Positions 25,599 to 34,446 of a DNA stretch of 64,000 nucleotides are shown piece after piece (position 1 is the stretch's first letter; each line of letters begins with the position of its first letter). The stretch is taken from positions 3,080-67,079 of the forward strand of contig JBKPDO010000182.1 of assembly GCA_046727955.1 (NCBI GenBank). Direction: 5' to 3'. The translations under genes and the position numbers were made by a program. The notes below the pieces were generated by a model. The model was not told where the DNA came from. It saw only the letters and a list, made by a program, of their open reading frames with translations, and ran no database searches. The stretch is from DASVXQ01 sp046727955 (lineage in GTDB: Bacteria > Actinomycetota > CALGFH01).

Positions 25599-26339
25599 TT
25601 ATCCGGCCAATCCGTCGCCGGCGGCGACCAGCTCGGAAAGGGTCACCGTCCGTAGCCCGCGCTCACGCAGCCCTTCGAGGATCAGCGGTAGCGCCGCCAG
25701 CGTCCGCTCGGGCGCGCCCGGGCTGCCGTCCGCGTCGTGCAGCAGTAGGATCGCGCCCGGCGCGGCGGCGCGCAGGATGCGGGCGGCGATCAGCGCGGGC
25801 GTCGCGCGCTGCTCCCAGTCCCTGGCCCAGGCGCTCCACAGCGTCCGGCGCATGCCAAGCCGCGGGGCCGCGCACCAGCCGGCCAGGTTGAACACGCCGT
25901 AGGCGGGACGGTAGAACCGCGGTGGGTGTCCACAGGCGTCCGCGATGGTGTCACGGGCGCGGCGCAGCGCCACAGTAGTCGCCCGGGGCGGCAGCCTGGC
26001 GAGGCTGTGGTGGGTATCGCCATGGCAGGCCAGCTCGTGGCCCGTCGCGACGGTCAGCCGCGCCAGCCCAGCCGCGCGGCGCACGCCCTCACCGAGCACA
26101 AAGAAGGTACAAGGCGAACTGTCGAGCGCCGCCAGGAAGCGCCCGACGAGGGCGGGGTCCGGCCCGTCGTCGAAGGTGAGCGCGAGCAGCGGCTCAGCTG
26201 TGCGCACCGAGCAGAGCACCAGCCGGTCGCCCAGGAGCCGCCGCCCGGGCCGCGTGGCCGCCGCGGCCACGCCCCAATAGCTGACCGCGGTGACCGCGGC
26301 GGTCCCGGCGGTCGCGGCTGTCACGCGGCGCGGCCTCAT
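25599..26339 (-). CDS. Polysaccharide deacetylase (NodB domain)
   Basis: 246 residues, starting MRPRRVTAATAG with an N-terminal hydrophobic anchor. The NodB motifs are complete: LALTFDDGPDPALV with catalytic and metal aspartates, CHGDTHHSLARLP with both zinc histidines, RFYRPAYGVFN, and LLLHDADGS. It would remove acetyl groups from a surface or envelope polysaccharide outside the membrane. The ATG overlaps the stop of the upstream glycosyltransferase gene by four bases, so the two are coupled, suggesting one glycan or glycolipid pathway. Confidence 0.9.
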   Translation of the reverse strand: MRPRRVTAATAGTAAVTAVSYWGVAAAATRPGRRLLGDRLVLCSVRTAEPLLALTFDDGPDPALVGRFLAALDSSPCTFFVLGEGVRRAAGLARLTVATGHELACHGDTHHSLARLPPRATTVALRRARDTIADACGHPPRFYRPAYGVFNLAGWCAAPRLGMRRTLWSAWARDWEQRATPALIAARILRAAAPGAILLLHDADGSPGAPERTLAALPLILEGLRERGLRTVTLSELVAAGDGLAG

Positions 26340-28180
26340 GCGGCCGTCCGGAGTCGGTGGCGGCCTGGCCGGTCCATCTGGGCCAGCGTGAGCGCCTGCA
26401 GGCCCTGCCGGCGAAGCGCGGCGGTGACCGCGTGGACCGCCCCCGCCGCGTCGGCCGGCGAGGCGGTCGGAGTGACGAGCAGTTCGACGATGTGGCCGGG
26501 CACGATCGACGGCGGCTCGAAGGGCCGTTTCGAGACGGTCAGCCGCTGGCCGAACACCACCCGGCGGACGTGCAGGTCCCTGGTGACGGCGACGGCGAGC
26601 AGGCTGAAGCGGCCGCAGGGCTCGGCCACGTAGACCGGCTCCAGCCCCACCTGGAGGCGCAGCGCCCCGACCGTGTCGGCGAACTCCGCCCGTGTGCGGC
26701 CGAGTTCGACGGTGCTGTCGCATCGCGCCTCCCAGGTGCCCGCCTCGACCTCGAAGCCTCGCCGGGCGAGCCGGGCGAGGTCGACCCGGTCGGCCGCCAC
26801 GTCTTCGCCCTCCACGAAGAAGGTGAGGGCAAGGCGCTCGTCGGTCCCGGCCGCAGCCACCACCCGCAGCATCTGAGGTGGCAGCGATCCGGCCACCACG
26901 ATCACCACTGCGCCGGACGCCCTGGTCGACCCCCGCGCCGCCGAGGCGAGCCGGGTGCCGGCCGCCCAGGAACCCTGGAACAGCAGCGCTGTCACGGCCG
27001 CGCTCGCGATCAGGATGCGGACCGCCAGGCGCATGCCGCGCCCAGGCGGAAGCGGCAATGGCTCTGCAGCGGCGAGCAGCGCGAGGTCGTCGCCCAGGTC
27101 CCTGCCTTCCAGGTGCGCCACTTCGGCGGCGCGCATCCGGGCCGCCCGCCCCTCGTCGGCGATCAGCTCGGCGACGGTGGACCGCAGCTCAGGGATGCCG
27201 TCGCAGACCAGCGCCAGGCCGGCCTGCTCCATCATGGCGGCGTTGGCCCTGCCGTGGCCGGCGATCGGGTCGAACAACAGCACCGGGCGGGCGGACGCGA
27301 ACGCCTCCAGCGAGGTGACCCCGCCGGCGTTGGTCACCACCACGTCGGCCGCCGCCATCAGCTCGGGCATGATGCCCACGAAGCCGAGCGGCACCAGCCG
27401 CGAGCGCGGCTCGCCGAGCGTCTCCAGAGACCGGCGCAGCGCCCGATTGCGGCCGCATACCGCGACGACCTGGATGCGCTCGCCCAGCTCAAGCAGGGCG
27501 GCGACCGCCGCGGCGAGGGTGCCGACCCCCCAGGCCCCGCCGGTCACGAGCACCATGAAAGCACCGGCGCGCAGGCCGAGGGAGTCGCGCGCCGCGCCCT
27601 GGTCGCGTGGCTGGAACACCAGGGAGATCGGCGGCGCGGCCACGCACACCAGGCCGCGGGCGCTGAGCCGGCGGGCGTCGGGCGCGCTCACGTCGTGCAT
27701 GAGGAAGTGCGCGTCGATCTGCGAAAAGACCCAGAACGGGTGCGGTGCGAAGTCGGTCACGAAGGTGGCGGTGGGAACCGCCAGCCGGTGCACGCGCCGC
27801 AGCTGGTCCATGGCGGCGGCCCCGAACGGGTGCGTGCAGACGACCACGTCCGGCTGGAAGCGGCGCAGCCTAGGCCACAGCCGCCAGCCGCACCAGGCGG
27901 CGATGAAGCGCTTGCTCAGCCAGGCGAACCACCGGTGGTGCCAGAGCGCGTCGTAGAAACACTGGTAGACCACTGGAGCGTGGTCGAGCGCCAGGCGGTA
28001 GGCGGACTGCGCCAGCCAGGACATGCCCGGCGCCATCCGGGCGATGACGTCGAGCACGCGAACCTCGGTGCCGGGCCAGACCTGGTCGATGCGCTCGGCG
28101 ATCGCGCGCGCCGCGGCGTTGTGCCCCTCACCGATGTCGGCGGTGAGCAGCAAGACCCTGAAACGACCATCCCCTACCAT
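26336..28180 (-). CDS. MGDG-synthase-like glycosyltransferase fused to a NodB-like domain
   Basis: 614 residues. Residues 1-380 are a GT28/MGDG-synthase-type transferase: the N-terminal GEGHN motif at 17-21 and the C-terminal nucleotide-sugar site VVTNAGGVTSLEAFASARPV followed by LLFDPIAGHGRAN. A membrane helix near 395-415 (AVRILIASAAVTALLFQGSW) leads to a C-terminal ~190-residue domain with the layout of a polysaccharide deacetylase (LALTFFVEGEDVAADRVDLA, FEVEAGTWEARCDSTVELGR) but lacking the metal-binding histidines. It probably transfers a sugar to a lipid at the inner face. The outer domain looks inactive or binding-only, beside the true deacetylase gene. Confidence 0.82.
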   Translation of the reverse strand: MVGDGRFRVLLLTADIGEGHNAAARAIAERIDQVWPGTEVRVLDVIARMAPGMSWLAQSAYRLALDHAPVVYQCFYDALWHHRWFAWLSKRFIAAWCGWRLWPRLRRFQPDVVVCTHPFGAAAMDQLRRVHRLAVPTATFVTDFAPHPFWVFSQIDAHFLMHDVSAPDARRLSARGLVCVAAPPISLVFQPRDQGAARDSLGLRAGAFMVLVTGGAWGVGTLAAAVAALLELGERIQVVAVCGRNRALRRSLETLGEPRSRLVPLGFVGIMPELMAAADVVVTNAGGVTSLEAFASARPVLLFDPIAGHGRANAAMMEQAGLALVCDGIPELRSTVAELIADEGRAARMRAAEVAHLEGRDLGDDLALLAAAEPLPLPPGRGMRLAVRILIASAAVTALLFQGSWAAGTRLASAARGSTRASGAVVIVVAGSLPPQMLRVVAAAGTDERLALTFFVEGEDVAADRVDLARLARRGFEVEAGTWEARCDSTVELGRTRAEFADTVGALRLQVGLEPVYVAEPCGRFSLLAVAVTRDLHVRRVVFGQRLTVSKRPFEPPSIVPGHIVELLVTPTASPADAAGAVHAVTAALRRQGLQALTLAQMDRPGRHRLRTAA

Positions 28181-28211
28181 GGCCGGACGCTCCTCACCTC
28201 CGAGGTGACGT

Positions 28212-29069
28212 GTGCTCGTCTTGGGTGCGACGCTGGCTGCTGCGTCCGGCCTTGCCTACAACACCACGGCGGCCGTCCAGAAGCACGAGACCGTGCGCGT
28301 GGGAGTGCCGGCGCGCCGCCTGCTCCCGGCGCTGCTCAGACGACCGTTGTGGCTGCTGGCGCTGCTGCTTGACCTCGCGGCCTGGGTGACCCAGGCGGCC
28401 GCCCTGGCGCTCGCACCGATCGAGCTGGTGGTCCCGCTCATGGCGGTCGGGGCCGCGCTCCTGGTGCTGCTTGGGATGCGCTGGCTCGGTGAGCGGTTCG
28501 GCCGCGCCGAGCTGACCGCGGTCGCCCTGGTTGCCATTGGCGGCTCGGCCGCCGCGGTCGCGGCCGAGGGCGTCGCCCCCACCCGCGCACCGTTGGGCGC
28601 CGGGACACAGCTCGGCGTCGCCGCGGTCGCCGCGGTCGCCGCGGTCGCCGCGGTCGCCGCCGCGGCCAGCCGCAGCCACAGCGGCGTCGCCTTCGGCATG
28701 GCGGCCGGTTGCCTGTACGCCGCCACGGCGATCTGGACCAAGGAGGTGGGCGACCGCCTGGCCACCGACGGCTGGCACGCGTTCGGCCCGCTGCTGGAGA
28801 GCCAGACGCCCTGGCTGCTCGCCCTGTTCGGCGTGGTCGCGCTGTGGCTGGTGCAGGCCGGCTTCCAGCGGGCCAACGCCGCCTCGGTAACCGCCGCCAT
28901 GACCGCCGTCGAGTCGGTCGGGCCGGTCCTCGCTGGCTTCCTGCTCTACCACGAGCGCTGGCCGTCGGGCGCTGGCGGCCCGCTGCTCGCCGCCGGGATC
29001 GCCGCGGCGGTCCTCGGCGCCACCATGCTGGCCGCCCGCCACCAGGCCCTCATGGAGGCGGGGGGCTGA
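28212..29069 (+). CDS. DMT/EamA-type membrane transporter
   Basis: 285 residues from GTG with GAGGTGAC upstream. About nine to ten hydrophobic helices form two halves, with IELVVPLMAVGAALLVLLGM and ANAASVTAAMTAVESVGPVL typical of small-molecule exporters related to EamA. The loop between the halves carries an AVAAVAAVAA stretch from a 9-bp repeat. It is divergent from the glycosyltransferase gene (31-base gap), so the two share a short promoter region. Substrate unknown. Confidence 0.8.
   Translation: MLVLGATLAAASGLAYNTTAAVQKHETVRVGVPARRLLPALLRRPLWLLALLLDLAAWVTQAAALALAPIELVVPLMAVGAALLVLLGMRWLGERFGRAELTAVALVAIGGSAAAVAAEGVAPTRAPLGAGTQLGVAAVAAVAAVAAVAAAASRSHSGVAFGMAAGCLYAATAIWTKEVGDRLATDGWHAFGPLLESQTPWLLALFGVVALWLVQAGFQRANAASVTAAMTAVESVGPVLAGFLLYHERWPSGAGGPLLAAGIAAAVLGATMLAARHQALMEAGG
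28617..28661. repeat. 9-bp tandem repeat in the DMT transporter gene
   Basis: Five units of GTCGCCGCG encode a V-A-A run at the start of the sixth or so helix. Confidence 0.9.
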
Positions 29070-29175
29070 CCAGGGGCGGACAGCCCTGAGCAGCGATCCT
29101 CGACACCTGGGCATGTTCCGCCCGGCCCACACGGGAACGCGCTCTCCGACACGCGGCAACAACCCGGCCGGCTCC

Positions 29176-29366
29176 TCAGCTGGCGGTGCCGCGGTCGTCG
29201 TCTGGCGGCATCGGCGGTGCCAGTCCAGGCTCATCCTGGGTGCTCTGGGTGATGCCCTTCTTGAACTCGCGGATCCCTTGGCCGAAGTTGCGGCCCAGCA
29301 ACGGCCGGCGACTGGCTCCGAACAGGAGGGCGAGCACCAAATCACGATGAGGTACTTGTCGTCCAC
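29176..29366 (-). pseudogene. tatA: Second tatA copy, frameshifted
   Basis: The minus strand begins GTG GAC GAC AAG with GAGGAAG upstream and closely tracks the tatA at 22293. Deletion within GTGATCCTGGTG (now GTGATTTGGTG) shifts the frame after VDDKYLIVI. After correction the sequence reads LGRNFGQGIREFKKG and ends at TCA 29176-29178. It lacks the 15-bp repeat tail. Either an error or a real inactivation; with the other tatA intact, loss would be tolerated. Confidence 0.8.
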
Positions 29367-29751
29367 TGACAGCGCTTCCTCCGCGTCGAGGAGGTAGCGT
29401 CGGCCGTCACGGCGCGACGTCGTACCCTCAGCATCCCAGCGGCGGGATGAGATCGGGGTGAGCCGACCCAGCACGGCCTTGGCGCCGCTGAGCACCTTGG
29501 CGGCAGGACCGTTGCCATCTCATCACAGCCTCACGGCCGTCCTGGTTCCATGGACGAGGGAGGATCCAGAGAAGCGGCCCGGCCGCCTTGCCACCTCGCC
29601 GGTTGGAGGCTGGTGGACGTCGGCATCGGCGAGATCTTCGTGATCCAGCTCGTCGTTCTCCCTCTTCGCCTGTGAGGGCAGTTGGCTCACGGTTACGCGA
29701 TCGTTGGTGGCAGGGTTCTGTGCGGGCTCCCCATGGGGCGAAGGAGGCAGG
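29367..29751. other. No gene recognised
   Basis: About 385 bp upstream of the next small membrane gene. No frame with family resemblance on either strand. Confidence 0.5.
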
Positions 29752-30012
29752 ATGGCAACGGTTCTCGCGCGCCGCTCCGCCCGAGGTCTCGTCGTCCTGC
29801 TGGCCGTGGTTGGGCTCGTGGCGCTCGCCGCTGGGGTCTTCTACTTCGTGACCCCTGTCCGCAGCGTCCCGACCTGGCTGCCCGGGCACATCGCGGGCTC
29901 GACCATCCACCATGTGAGACGGGCCACAGCGGCGATCGTGGTCGCGGTGCTCTGCGCAGTCGGGGTGTGGTTCCTGACCGCACGCCGGCGCTCCACCAGC
30001 GTCCGGTCGTGA
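29752..30012 (+). CDS. Small two-helix membrane protein
   Basis: 86 residues from ATG (MATVLARRSARG) with GAAGGAGG upstream. Two hydrophobic helices (LVVLLAVVGLVALAAGVFYF and AAIVVAVLCAVGVWFLTA) are separated by a loop with a His pair, and a basic tail follows. This is a common layout in actinobacteria without known function. Confidence 0.65.
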   Translation: MATVLARRSARGLVVLLAVVGLVALAAGVFYFVTPVRSVPTWLPGHIAGSTIHHVRRATAAIVVAVLCAVGVWFLTARRRSTSVRS

Positions 30013-30094
30013 CGCTGCCTGGGGCTGGGGCGCCCGCAGCGCCGGCCCGGGGTCAGATGGGCAGCCACTTGGCGGGTCGTCGAAGGTCCGAGGC

Positions 30095-30475
30095 TCAGGA
30101 GTCGAGCCGGTTGGCTAGGCTGCCGGCCTGCCCGGCCAGCGCAGTGAACCACCCGGACATCCACAGCACCTGGATGCGCTCGACCAGCCCGACCCAATGG
30201 TTTGTCAGCGTGAGCGGCAGCTCCAGCATCCCGAGAGCGACCAGCACCAAGGCGGCCAGCTGTCCGATCTCGCCGAGGTGGCGACACTGTGGGATCTCGC
30301 GGAGCAGGCTGCCGAGCAGCAGCATGCTCGCCACGGCCGCGACGAAACCGATGACGCTGGACACGGTATGCACCTCGCGGAGCTGGGCGAGGAGGCCGAT
30401 GACGTCTCGGTGTGGGCGGCACGCCACATCGATGGAGGGCAGGCAGCCCATCGGGTGCCAGCTGTTACGCGACAC
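30095..30475 (-). CDS. DUF998-like membrane protein, probably N-terminally truncated
   Basis: 126 residues with four hydrophobic segments, e.g. VSSVIGFVAAVASMLLLGSL and LAALVLVALGMLELPLTL, ending in a segment like the DUF998 C-terminus (GLVERIQVLWMSGWFTAL). DUF998 proteins are usually about 200 residues with six helices; the first part is not present. The first codons (MSRNSWHPMGC) have no membrane character. It may be a remnant. Confidence 0.5.
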   Translation of the reverse strand: MSRNSWHPMGCLPSIDVACRPHRDVIGLLAQLREVHTVSSVIGFVAAVASMLLLGSLLREIPQCRHLGEIGQLAALVLVALGMLELPLTLTNHWVGLVERIQVLWMSGWFTALAGQAGSLANRLDS

Positions 30476-30643
30476 GCTGAATGGTGATGAGCAGGCACAC
30501 GATCGTGGTGACGATTCCGGTCCGGTCCTTCACGCCCGCAACCAGGCACAGCCCGATCGGCCGGTCACCGGCCTCGTGTCGCCGCTCGCCGCCGTTGGTC
30601 GCCAGCGACGATGCCGGTCACAGGCATAGCCAGGAACGTCAGG

Positions 30644-30911
30644 TCAGTGCCCAGGCGGGGGTGGCCCCGGGCGTGGTGGGGCTGGGTGTGGCGGCGGTGG
30701 CGGGATCGACTCGAGCCCGGGTGCCTCGTCAGGCCAGACCAGCAGGACCGGGCAGGGGGCATGGTCGACGACGAAGCGGGTCGCCGGCCCCAGGCTCGCC
30801 GGGCCGAGCCGGGAGCGGTCGCCGTCGCGGGCTGCCACCAGCAGGTCGGCACCCCCGGCGGCCTCGACCACCACGCGCTCGACCCGGCCGGTCCGTGCCT
30901 GGCGCTCGGCT
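30644..30911 (-). pseudogene. Universal stress protein, C-terminal fragment
   Basis: The minus-strand frame reads GADLLVAARDGDRSRLGPAS, LGPATRFVVDHAPCPVLLVW, the last strand-helix-strand of a UspA domain with the ATP-binding G-x(9)-G(S/T) region in variant form. Upstream of VERVVVEA the sequence runs into the insertion-sequence end at 30912. The N-terminal two thirds are missing, apparently removed with the transposon event. Confidence 0.7.
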
Positions 30912-31009
30912 TGGTGGCACGGACGACGACTCCGGTTCGAGTTCGACTGACCGCCCCGTCCCACCAAGACGCAAAGTTGGGGTCGGATTCGCTGTCGCGA
31001 GAATCGGCG
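30912..31009. mobile_element. Insertion-sequence terminus, copy 2 (inverted)
   Basis: A perfect inverted copy of 24429-24526. On the plus strand it encodes the transposase tail WHGRRLRFEFD and a stop at about 30948, then the terminal part ending in CGAGAATCGGCG at 31009. No other part of the element is present here. Confidence 0.85.
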
Positions 31010-31073
31010 TTAGTGACTGCGCCAGTCAGCTCTCACGGTGCGTTCATCATCGAACGCAGAGGATGCGTGCGTC

Positions 31074-32147
31074 ATGCCAGCGGCTCCCCCCCACCGCCGC
31101 GCTCGGTCCTTGGTCGCCGGGCTGGCGGCGCTCACCCTGCTCGCCGGCTGCGGCCACAAGGCCAAGGCGCCGGCGGCACTTGGAACCACGTCCAGCGCGC
31201 CGACCAGCACAACAGTCGCTCCACCTCGGCCGGCGGTGTTCCCGCTCACCGGCCTGCCGGTGGGCGGCGCGACCGCGGCGGCGGCCCGGCCGGCCCTGTC
31301 GATCAAGGTCGAGAACACCCCGCCGGCCCGCCCCCAGGCCGGCCTGAACGCGGCCGACGTCGTCACCGAAGAGCTGGTCGAAGGCGGCATCACCCGCTTC
31401 TTCGTCACCTTCCAGTCCCACGACGCCGCGCTGGTCGGGCCGGTCCGCTCGGCTCGGCCGGTCGATGCCGCCCTGCTGCGCCAGCTCGGCGGCGGACTAT
31501 TCGGCTACGCGGGCGCCGCCCAGGGCGAGATCGCCCCCGTCAAGGCCTACTCGAACGCCGTGCTGCTCAGCCCGGACCAGGCGCCAGGCGCCTACTCGCG
31601 GTCGGCCAGCCGGCCAGCCCCCCACAACCTTTATACCTCGACCGCGCGGCTCTACCAGGCCGCCGACAGGCTGGGTGCCCGCCGGGGACCGCCCCCCGCC
31701 CTGTTCTCCTTCGCGGGAAAGGTGCCGGCTGGCGCCCACCCAGTCCAGACCGTGGCGGTGCCGTTCTCCCCGGTGGCCGACTACGTGGCGAGCTGGCGCT
31801 GGGACGCGAAGGCGGGCCTCTGGGACCGGTATCAGGGCGGCCAGCGGGCCACGGTGGCCAGCGGCGCCGGCGTGACCGCCACCAACCTGGTGGTGCTGCG
31901 GGTCAAGGTCGGCACCATTCCCGGGCTGGTCGACTCGCTCGGCAACCCCGACCCGAACGTCATCGTTGTCGGCCAGGGCGCCTGCTGGGTCTTCCGAGAC
32001 GGCCGAGTCCTTATGGGGACCTGGCGACGGCCGGCCGTCGGCCAGGTGATGCGGCTCATCGGCCCGGGCGGGCAGACGATCCCGCTCCGCCCGGGCCGGA
32101 CCTGGATTGAGCTGGAACCGGTCGGCTACGCGCCCAGGCAAGGCTGA
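31074..32147 (+). CDS. DUF3048 (YerB-like) lipoprotein
   Basis: 357 residues. The ATG at 31074 begins MPAAPPHRRARSLVAGLAAL and leads to a lipobox LLAGC, so the mature protein would be anchored to the outer face of the membrane by its cysteine. A Ser/Thr/Pro linker is followed by the two DUF3048 lobes: PALSIKVENTPPARPQAGLN, ADVVTEELVEGGITRFFVTF, GPVRSARPVD and the C-terminal LMGTWRRPAVG. Function in the family is unproven; YerB of Bacillus is the namesake. GAGGA ten bases upstream supports the start. The stop is inside the first unit of a 26-bp repeat. Confidence 0.88.
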   Translation: MPAAPPHRRARSLVAGLAALTLLAGCGHKAKAPAALGTTSSAPTSTTVAPPRPAVFPLTGLPVGGATAAAARPALSIKVENTPPARPQAGLNAADVVTEELVEGGITRFFVTFQSHDAALVGPVRSARPVDAALLRQLGGGLFGYAGAAQGEIAPVKAYSNAVLLSPDQAPGAYSRSASRPAPHNLYTSTARLYQAADRLGARRGPPPALFSFAGKVPAGAHPVQTVAVPFSPVADYVASWRWDAKAGLWDRYQGGQRATVASGAGVTATNLVVLRVKVGTIPGLVDSLGNPDPNVIVVGQGACWVFRDGRVLMGTWRRPAVGQVMRLIGPGGQTIPLRPGRTWIELEPVGYAPRQG

Positions 32148-32212
32148 GCCGGTGTCCCAGTAGGCAAGGCTGAGCCGGTGTCCCAGTAGGCAAGGCTGAG
32201 CCGGTGTCCCAG
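32135..32212. repeat. Three tandem 26-bp repeats at the end of the DUF3048 gene
   Basis: Units at 32135-32160, 32161-32186 and 32187-32212 read TAGGCAAGGCTGAGCCGGTG plus TCCCAG, the first starting CAGG. The DUF3048 stop codon lies in unit one, so the extra copies are not translated. There are no spacers, hence not a CRISPR. Confidence 0.92.
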
Positions 32213-32693
32213 CCAGCCGCCTGCTCCGAAAGCACAGTCACGACGTCGAAGGGCTGGGCGAAGTCGGTGTGTGAGCCTGGCGGCGAGGCCGCGCCACGCG
32301 GCGTCGGCTCCGGCGACGGCGACGTGGCTCTGCACTCACCGATCGCGGCCCGGCGCGCGCGCTCCAGGTCCGCCCGTCCAGTTCGTCCCACAGCGTCACC
32401 GGCGAGTACCTCCTTTGTCAGGAGGAGCCTTGTGCCCGGCACCTGATACAACACGGCGATGCTGAGCTTGGTCAGCATGACGGCTCGGCCCGGCTGCCAG
32501 CTGTAACCACTGGCACAGCTGGCAGGTGACGTTCGACACTGCTGTGCGCAGCTTCTCGGCCAGCACCTGCTCGCGGCGGGCACCAGGGACCGCCTCGATT
32601 CGGGTTGACCGTGGCGGGCGGGTTTGCGAGCCTCTTCAGGCCGGGTGTCGCCCAACGGGGAGACGCAACCGGCGGCCGGATGGGGAGGTCCTG
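32213..32693. other. No gene recognised
   Basis: About 480 bp. A minus-strand frame containing MLTKLSIAVLYQVPGTRLLL and DFAQPFDVVTVLSEQAA is open, but I recognise no family and see no convincing Shine-Dalgarno. It may be a fragment of a helical protein. Confidence 0.4.
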
Positions 32694-34388
32694 ATGAGAT
32701 CTCGCTGGCTTGTTTCTCTTAGTGCTCTGGCCATGGCGCTTGCCGTTGCCTTCAGCTTCAGCGGTCCGGCGTTCGGAACCAGCGCCAACGTCCGGGTCAC
32801 CCGCGACAGCGTGACTTCGAGCTACCTGCGCTACGACGGCTCCAGCGACGCCACGACCACGGCGTGCAGCACCGGGCGACGCTCGCAGAACGAGCCGACG
32901 GTGGCGGTCAACCCCCACAATCCCCAAGTCATCGTCGCGGGGTCGAACGACTATTGCGCCCAGATCGTCAACGGCGACGTGTGGACGGGCTACTACCGCT
33001 CAACCAACGGCGGGTCCAGCTGGCACGACAGCCTGGTGCCCGGCTATCCGGCCGACTCGTCGGCGGCGGGGGTTGCCTCCCCGGTGCATGGGACCTGCGG
33101 CGCGGCTGGCGACCCGTCCCAGGCCTTCGACCGCGACGGCCGCCTGTTCTACGCCTTCATCTGCTTCAACCGCGCCAAGCCCATCAACGGCGGGGTGTTC
33201 GTGGCCCGCTACACCGGTGACGGCGCGGCCTACGACCGGACCGTCCTGGTCAAGCGCGGGACGCCCTCCGGGCTGTTCTCTGCCGGGCTGTTCCAGGACA
33301 AGATCAACCTGACCGTCGACCAGACCACCGGGCCGTCGTCCGGCAACGTGTACGTGGCCTGGTCGCAGTACGACGGCTTCGCCCCCAACAACGCCGTGCT
33401 GTTCTCCCGCTCCACCGACCACGGTCTGACGTTCTCCGACCCGGTCCGGGTCACGCCGGTGGCGCTCGGCACCGCCTCCTTCGCCGATCTGGCGGTGGGC
33501 CCTGACGGCGCGGTGTACCTGGCGTTCCTGACCTACCCGTCGTCGTCCAACCCGAGCAGCGACGTGTGGCTGTCGAAGTCCACCGACGGCGGGGCGTCCT
33601 TCGGCCGGACATCGCACGTCGCGACCATCGTGCTGTCCGACTCCAACCAGTACAGCGGCAACGGGGTCGAGTCCTGCGGCGACGGACCGCTCGCCTGCCC
33701 GAGCGGACTCACGTTCTCCCGGTTCTTCAGCGCTCCGGCGGTCGCCGCGGACGCCACTGGCGTGCACGTGGTCTGGGGCGCGGAGCTAGCGAGTGGGCAG
33801 TCCAAGATCTTCGTCCGCAACTCGCCGAGTGGGACCACCTGGCCGGCCCCTGCCACCACGCTCGATACTGTCTCCATGGGCCACCAGTGGACCCCGGACA
33901 TCGCCTCGGCCAACGGAGTGATCACCGTGGTCTTCTACGACTCCAGGGCCGACCCGGCGTACGCAACGAACCTGCCGCCGGGCAACACCGCCAACGGGCA
34001 GAACTCCGGCGACGTCGTCAACACCTTCGTGGCCAAGTCCAGCAACGGCGGCGCGGGCTGGAGCGAGACCCAGATCTCCACGGCGGGCAGCAACTTCGGC
34101 TGGGAGACCCACGGATCCCGGCGGGTCGGGTTCTGGGGCGACTACATCTACATCTCGGCGGTCGGCGGCACCGTCGTCGCTACCTGGACCGATTCGCGCG
34201 ACCTGGTGCCGGGCACCGACCCGCGCGAGACCGGCGCGGACGACGACCACGACGGCTTCGACGTCTACCAGCCGTGCACCTATGTGCCCAACGACATCAA
34301 CGCCGCGTCCTACTCATCCCCGACCGTCGGCGATCCGTGCCTGTCACAGGGAGGGCTGGACCAGAACATCTACGCTGCGGGCGCCTGA
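32694..34388 (+). CDS. Secreted sialidase-like (BNR/Asp-box) protein
   Basis: 564 residues from ATG with GGGGAGG upstream and a signal peptide (RWLVSLSALAMALAVAFSFS, cleaved near AFG). Asp-box-like motifs recur: STNGGSSW, STDHGLTF, STDGGASF and SNGGAGW, consistent with a beta-propeller. Segments NEPTVAVNPHNPQVIVAGSN and FVAWSQYDGFAPNNAVL-type strands are common to this secreted family. No signature for a specific glycosidase is visible. It is the second of three related proteins. Confidence 0.82.
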   Translation: MRSRWLVSLSALAMALAVAFSFSGPAFGTSANVRVTRDSVTSSYLRYDGSSDATTTACSTGRRSQNEPTVAVNPHNPQVIVAGSNDYCAQIVNGDVWTGYYRSTNGGSSWHDSLVPGYPADSSAAGVASPVHGTCGAAGDPSQAFDRDGRLFYAFICFNRAKPINGGVFVARYTGDGAAYDRTVLVKRGTPSGLFSAGLFQDKINLTVDQTTGPSSGNVYVAWSQYDGFAPNNAVLFSRSTDHGLTFSDPVRVTPVALGTASFADLAVGPDGAVYLAFLTYPSSSNPSSDVWLSKSTDGGASFGRTSHVATIVLSDSNQYSGNGVESCGDGPLACPSGLTFSRFFSAPAVAADATGVHVVWGAELASGQSKIFVRNSPSGTTWPAPATTLDTVSMGHQWTPDIASANGVITVVFYDSRADPAYATNLPPGNTANGQNSGDVVNTFVAKSSNGGAGWSETQISTAGSNFGWETHGSRRVGFWGDYIYISAVGGTVVATWTDSRDLVPGTDPRETGADDDHDGFDVYQPCTYVPNDINAASYSSPTVGDPCLSQGGLDQNIYAAGA

Positions 34389-34446
34389 GCTCGCGCCAAT
34401 CGGCGCTGTCGGGGCGCGTTCACCGGACCAGAGGAGCGAGGTGCCG

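Noticed and set aside
32135..32212. CRISPR array
   Set aside because: Only three direct 26-bp units with no spacers and no cas genes.
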